Below, piece after piece: positions 59,341-64,000 of a stretch of 64,000 bases of DNA (within the stretch, counting starts at the first letter, position 1; each line of letters begins with the position of its first letter). The notes below the pieces were generated by a model. It saw nothing but the letters and a program-made list of their open reading frames with translations, was not told where the DNA came from and ran no database searches. Source of the stretch: Aquilaria yunnanensis (taxonomy: Eukaryota > Streptophyta > Magnoliopsida > Malvales > Thymelaeaceae). A program made the translations under genes and the position numbers. Location of the stretch: the NCBI GenBank assembly GCA_039654915.1, contig CM077594.1, forward strand, positions 14,817,001 through 14,881,000, written 5' to 3'.

Positions 59341-60660
59341 TTGATAAATTAGTATCGTTAGTATCCAACCGTAGATAAATAGTATCTATCTTAGAGTGTT
59401 TGAAACTGAGTTACTAGTATCTGCATCTGGTGTTTGAATATTTACTTCTAGTATGTGAATGTCTGCAAATTGTTTTCCTAGTTGTGAGGTTAAAATATTT
59501 AAATGATTTAAATTTTATCTTTAATTGGGAATATAATAATGTTATTTTAAAGGATATTTAATTAAAAATTATGTCATATTTTTTTAGCTTCCTACTTGGT
59601 TATATCTTGTCTACTTTTAGATGAACTTAAATACATTTTATATAAACTAAACAGCATGTAGATATAATTGAATATTTTATTCATAGAATTAGACATCTCA
59701 TATATAAAAATTAAAATCAGATCACTGTTTTTTTGTTATAGGTATAAGGTGTCTAACTCCATCTTCTTTTTATTTTTTTTTATTTTTGCAGTGCCCAAGT
59801 GTCTAAATGTGCTGGTTGGATGTCTATTATAATAGTTTAAGTGTCTAAATCTGATAAAAAAGTGTCTAGCCTACTTGTTTGAGTATGGTGTCCCAAATGT
59901 TGGATTGAAATGTCCAAATGTCTGATTATAGTGGTTGAATGTCTGTTATGCTGGATTAAGTGTGTAAATCTAATAGAATCTACATGATTATGGTTTCCAA
60001 GTATCTAATTATAACACTTTACATGTTTCCTTGATTTTATATAAAACTAGCTACCATATATATGTAATCAGATATTAAAAAAACAAACATAGTTAAAAAA
60101 AGACAACAATTTTATATTTTTATGCAAATAAGTTATGTACTAGTATTTAACATAATAGGAGTGCCTAATTTTGTCTACAATGGTGTCCAGTATCAAATAT
60201 TGTGGTGTCTGATTTCTAATGAAAAAAAAAATGTAGACACCGTTTTCTTTTTTATATTATCTCAGTCTATATGTTGGTTAAAATATTAATATTTTATTTT
60301 GAAAATATAAAAAATTGTAACTAATTTGGATCCCCCAACAATAAGAATAATAAAAGAGATTTTTTAAAATGAGATAATTGTTTTATGTTAAAAATAAAAA
60401 ATGTACTTGATTTAATTCCTTAAAAATATGAAAACTCAAAAATAATTTTTTTAAAAAAATGTATTTAGAAAAATATAATTATTTTTCAATTAAATGTGAA
60501 ATTTAAAAAAAAAAGTAATTGAATTTGGAAAAAAAAAAAGCCTCCGTCATTGCCATACATCCGACTGGGAGTATGCAAGAAGTATCTGGAAATGTTAGGG
60601 TGAATTAATGAAGTAAAACTAAGGCCACTTAAAGTTGTTCCAATGTTGTTACTTTGTTTT
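59341..60660. other. Intergenic with GTGTCTAA word repeats
   Basis: At 59740-60250 the word GTGTCTAA, or variants such as GTGTCTAGCC, ATGTCTGAT and GTGTCCAGT, recurs more than ten times in one orientation at irregular 20-60 bp spacings in otherwise AT-rich DNA. Its nature is unknown; a decayed non-autonomous element is one possibility. No gene was found. Confidence 0.4.
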
Positions 60661-60669
60661 TAATATGAA

Positions 60670-61814
60670 GGCCAAAATATACCTGTGGTACCCAAACTCG
60701 GCCAACTAGGATACCTACTCCCTAAACTTGAACTCGAGGAAGCTTACCCTCTGAACTTGGTAAAGTAGGTTAGTCAAGCACCTTGACCAACACGTGCCAT
60801 CACGTGAGCTCCTAAACCCTAACACTATTCGTCATTTGTCATCCCACATCTCTCTCTAGACTGATGCGGCCTCCCGTAACCATTCGTGGAACACTACTAC
60901 CGCCCTTAGCCATTCTTGGACCACCCTTTGCCATTCTTAGACCGCCACTGTCACCTTTAGCCATTCCTAGACAACCACTACCATCCTTAGCCATTTCTGG
61001 ACCGCCGCCACTGCCCTTCACCATTCCTAGACCACCATCCTTCCTCATCTTCATTTATTAGTAAGGCCTACTGATTATGCAATTCAATCAGCTAGAAGAA
61101 GAAACAGCGCCCAAACCTAGGTGTGAGAACCTACAACGATTCAAATTGTGGCCTGTTTTTAGCAAAGAAAAAGCCAACACCAGCTTGATTATGCTATCGA
61201 GTCATCTAAATTGCACCAATCAGTTGAATAATTCATGGTAGGCTGTTTGGGGGTTATAATCCGTTGTTTCTTTAAGAAGGTTAGGGGCTCCTTCCTTGAC
61301 AAACCTGAGGTCATCAATCGGGTTATCTGTTGTCAGAATTTTCAAAAATTTGATCCTCCCATGGTCACGCTTGGGTCCATTTCCAGAATCATATTGAAGC
61401 AGGCCAAATCAAATCTATCAATCATGCAGTTGATTTCATTGCATCTCATCTTTAGGAAAAGTAAGGCAAATGCCAAATTTCAGAGAGTTTGTTTAAGAAC
61501 TCGCTCTAGAAATCAATTTGAGAGGGAACGAATTTGAGTTGATTTTACTTGGCACCAACCGAGAATTTTTTAGCAATGTGGATGAGGTTTTAGAATGGTG
61601 TGACGGAGCCCAACATAGAGGAGGCTTCAGGCGAATGAAGGGGAAACACAAGGCGAACAATGTTAGAGATTTGGGGATCACGTGATGGCATGTGCCGATC
61701 AAAGGGGTTTACTAACCCATTTTGACAAATTCAAGGGTGAGTTGCCCCGAGTTCAAGTTTAGGGGGGAAAATGTCTTGGTCAGCCTCGTTTAAGTGCTTC
61801 AATGTATTTTGGCC
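60670..61814. mobile_element. MULE-like element with near-perfect 9-bp TSD
   Basis: The 1145-bp element starts GGCCAAAATATACC and ends AATGTATTTTGGCC. The imperfect TIRs run for about 130 bp (including CCTAAACTTGAACTCG and GTGCCATCACGTGA). Flanks are TAATATGAA (60661-60669) and TATTATGAA (61815-61823), 8 of 9 identical. The interior contains a minisatellite (60870-61045) and an unrecognised stretch at 61090-61700. No transposase. Confidence 0.75.
60870..61045. repeat. Minisatellite inside the MULE-like element
   Basis: Repeats of roughly 27-30 bp built on CTTAGCCATTCNTGGACCNCC, about six copies. The reverse-strand reading is Gly/Met/Lys-rich (MAKGGPRMAKGG...) and is a repeat product, not a supported gene. 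Confidence 0.6.
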
Positions 61815-61838
61815 TATTATGAATGTATTTACATTTTT

Positions 61839-63003
61839 TTTTTAACGACAGAAAAGAGAAAATTTATTGCTAATAGAGAACAAAGTACATGCTAGAATAG
61901 CCAGAAGCTAATCTTCATCACTTACTGTTAGTGTTGTACCCAAAAGTTAATAATGAGATGATTGTATTTTGCACATTGAGTTATAATATTTTGTTGATAC
62001 ATTATTCCAATAATTATGTTTGTTATTTTCATTTCTGTGTGACATAATCAAACATAATTATAACCCTAGTATAATAGTATTCTTAAACATCTGTGGTCTA
62101 GTATTATTGTGGAGTGGGTTGCAATAATACATAAAGACTAGCATGTGTGAAAACTAATATGAGATATGTAGTTTACATATGCGTACAAGTTGGAGAACTT
62201 ACGTACTAAATCAATCCATTATGAAAACGCTACATGGATATTTATATAAGTATCATAAGTAATTCTCATAGTGATCATGGTTAGTTCACTGATTAAACCT
62301 GTTTGAACTTCACTGATTAAACCCGGGATCACAAGTTGCAACCGCATCGCCAAGATTTTTGCAACAATTTTATATTGACACCAGATGAGACTAATCAGGT
62401 GATAGTCTTTTAAAGAAACTGGATTCTTCGACTTTGGAATCAAGGTGATAAATGATAAAGTACAGCCCTTCACTAATTTCCTCGATTCCTCGAACCATTT
62501 GACAGCCCTAACCACATCATCCTCCACCACCTCCCAATTTTTTCTTAGAAAAATAAAAACCATCCGGACCGAGGGCTTTTGACCCCCACAACTCCACACT
62601 GCCTCCTTAATTTCTTCAGCAGTAATTGGTCTTTCCAACCCTTGCTTTAACTCTTCTGATAATTTCTTATATCTTGCGTTGATAAATCTTGGCCTAGCGT
62701 GTTTTTGTTCTTGAAAATTCTGTCTGAAACACTTAAAAATTTCCTGTTTTATAACCTCTGGTTCCTTTCTCAATCTTCCATTAATGCATATAGACCATTT
62801 ATCTCATTTCTTCTGAATATTCCTCTGACAATTGAGTGAAAAAAACTGGAGTTCTCATCGCCTTCTGCTGCCCAATTGGCTCTGGATTTTTGTTTGAGCA
62901 TAGGCTCCTTGATTTTTTGAGTTTCGGATCTTAGCCGCTTTTCCTCCTCCAATAAATCTCTATTTTCTGCTGCCAAGTCCCAACTGACCAGCCCCACCTT
63001 CAA
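61839..63003 (-). mobile_element. LINE remnant split by an LTR fragment
   Basis: Reverse-strand L1 sequence. 62770-63003 reads KQKSRANWAAEGDENSSFFH, the linker before reverse transcriptase. 62275-62773 gives the RT N-terminal region (PITAEEIKEAVWSCGGQKP, LSFITLIPKSKNPVSLKDYH, KILAMRLQLVIPGLISEVQ). A 3' tail with a T run (poly(A) on this strand) at 61838-61848 and about 75 bp of adjoining sequence lies beyond the LTR fragment at 61926-62275. Most of the RT and the whole C terminus are missing, so insertion was accompanied or followed by deletion. Confidence 0.7.
61926..62275 (-). mobile_element. Partial LTR, same family as 6831-8233
   Basis: Starting TGTTAGTGTTG, this is the diverged reverse complement of the last ~350 bp of the solo LTR at 6831-8233. 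Shared phrases include CACAATAATACTAGACCA and CTACATATCTCATATTAG. The 5' three-quarters of the LTR is absent; its inner edge abuts LINE RT sequence. Confidence 0.75.
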
Positions 63004-63650
63004 CTTTATTATTTTTCATTACTTTATTATTTTGCAATTCATAATTAGGACGATTTTTGAGCTCTTATAAGACATGAGATTGAATTATGACGAAAATAAA
63101 TTTAATATATATATATATAGTTAAATCATTCATTTGTAATGAAAAATAATTAGGACGATTTGTTTCTAACTTTTTAACCAACCTCGGAAGCTACACTAAC
63201 TAGAACCAACCTTCGGTGGAAAGTAAACTTGAAGAACCGACGGTGGAAACAACTTTATGGAATTTGATAAACCGAAGTGATGACTCTGAACAGTAATACG
63301 CAACAGCACCATCCATTTCTGAAACCAACCTCTCTTTTGTCGTCTCTTAATTATCTTCTTTTTAATCTCTCTTCTCATCTCCCAATTTTGCAATCTTCTT
63401 TCAGAAAGTCTTTTCTTTAATTTTCTTCTGATTTCCATAAAACTCAAAACCCTTATCATGGGGGTTTTGGTTTTCGACACATTTCTCTTCTGATTAAAAT
63501 TCCAATTGGGTGATCACATTTTTCCTGGACCAATTGTCAACAGAATTATTAATTAGTAGCTCCACCATTTCAGAAATTTATATATTAATTGTTTCCTTGC
63601 TTGAACAACATTAAAACTTCTAGTCCCAGAAACCCCAGAATTGGAGGATT
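63004..63650. other. Intergenic and upstream flank of the terminal gene
   Basis: A Lys/Arg-rich reverse-strand open frame at 63196-63480 has no family resemblance and is not called. The last part is the presumed promoter and 5' UTR of the gene starting at 63651. Confidence 0.4.
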
Positions 63651-64000
63651 ATGTCACCTAGAATTCAGGAGCAAGAAAAATCAGATCAGAGAAAGTGCAA
63701 TTCATGGCAATTATCCAGAAAGTTGGTGCTGACAGTGGAGCTCAGGAAGAAAATTCTGGCTTTGAGAGATATTATTGAGCTACCACCTTGTAATTCCTCT
63801 ATTCCAATTGATAAGGTACACAGATATATCTACATATATTACAACAAATGCAACAAAATTATTTTTTAAAAAAAAAATTGTTCTATTAATTCAACTTGCG
63901 TTTTGATGTTAATTTGTTCTGTATATATATGTAGCTAATGATCAAGACAATGAAAGATCTCCATGATCTCTACCCTCAAATCTTGCCCATAAGGTTGACA
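63651..64000 (+). CDS. Unrecognised spliced plant gene, 5' end only
   Basis: Exon 1 (63651-63815, 55 codons) starts MSPRIQEQEKSDQR and continues WQLSRKLVLTVELRKKILA, LRDIIELPPCNSSIPIDK. The donor is GTACAC. Exon 2 starts at 63935 after TATATGTAG and reads LMIKTMKDLHDLYPQILPIR to the window end in the same frame. The amphipathic, protein-like composition and clean GT-AG junctions with phase kept support a real gene that continues to the right. I do not recognise the family and give no function. An in-frame upstream start is not excluded. Confidence 0.65.

Noticed and set aside
63196..63480. Lys/Arg-rich reverse-strand open frame
   Set aside because: Low-complexity basic sequence upstream of a plus-strand gene; probably chance.

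Overview
The window is nuclear DNA of a flowering plant, probably a eudicot. The evidence is GT-AG introns, a NAM-type NAC gene, a plant TIR-domain gene, AT-rich gene-poor spacers, and plant CACTA, Mutator-like (MULE), L1-LINE, Stowaway and LTR repeats. The species cannot be fixed from the sequence. Most of the 64 kb is transposable elements, many of which can be bounded to the base by inverted termini and target-site duplications (TSDs).

Four host genes look real. A three-exon NAC transcription factor of the NARS1/NAC056 type lies at 10429-11689 (+), with three G-boxes upstream. A two-exon TIR-only protein gene lies at 44076-44809 (-). A two-exon secreted eight-cysteine defensin-like gene lies at 54789-55120 (-). 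The 5' end of an unrecognised spliced gene runs off the window at 63651-64000 (+).

Layout: 1-6.8 kb holds fold-back MITEs, LINE remnants, a MULE and an AACCCGA-rich repeat. A solo LTR with 5-bp TSD occupies 6831-8233 and a MULE 8827-9858, followed by the NAC gene. A complete 10.6-kb CACTA element (15528-26133, TSD TTT) carries a decayed TNP2-type transposase gene, a decayed Transposase_24 (tnpA-like) gene and subterminal arrays of short palindromes. A MULE with a triplicated 207-bp unit is nested in its right arm. Two sister MULEs follow (27749-28852 and 31621-32938), then a near-complete L1 LINE (33824-38664), two non-autonomous CACTA-like elements (38766-39926 and 47167-49239) and further MULE-like elements at 40095, 42524, 45291, 51577 and 60670. 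LINE and LTR fragments occupy 57.8-63.0 kb.

The most striking content is captured host-gene sequence inside MULE-like elements. The element at 31621-32938 carries a piece of an EDR2 C-terminal (DUF1336) gene joined in frame to a piece of a class-B heat-shock-factor DNA-binding domain, with the HSF intron retained. The element at 45291-46903 carries what looks like a whole, intronless, decayed SIP1-type aquaporin coding sequence. Three MULE-like elements have internal tandem repeats. A CACTA-like element holds about 0.7 kb of degenerate telomere-type CCCTAAA sequence. All family names rest on motif recognition by eye; no database search was run.
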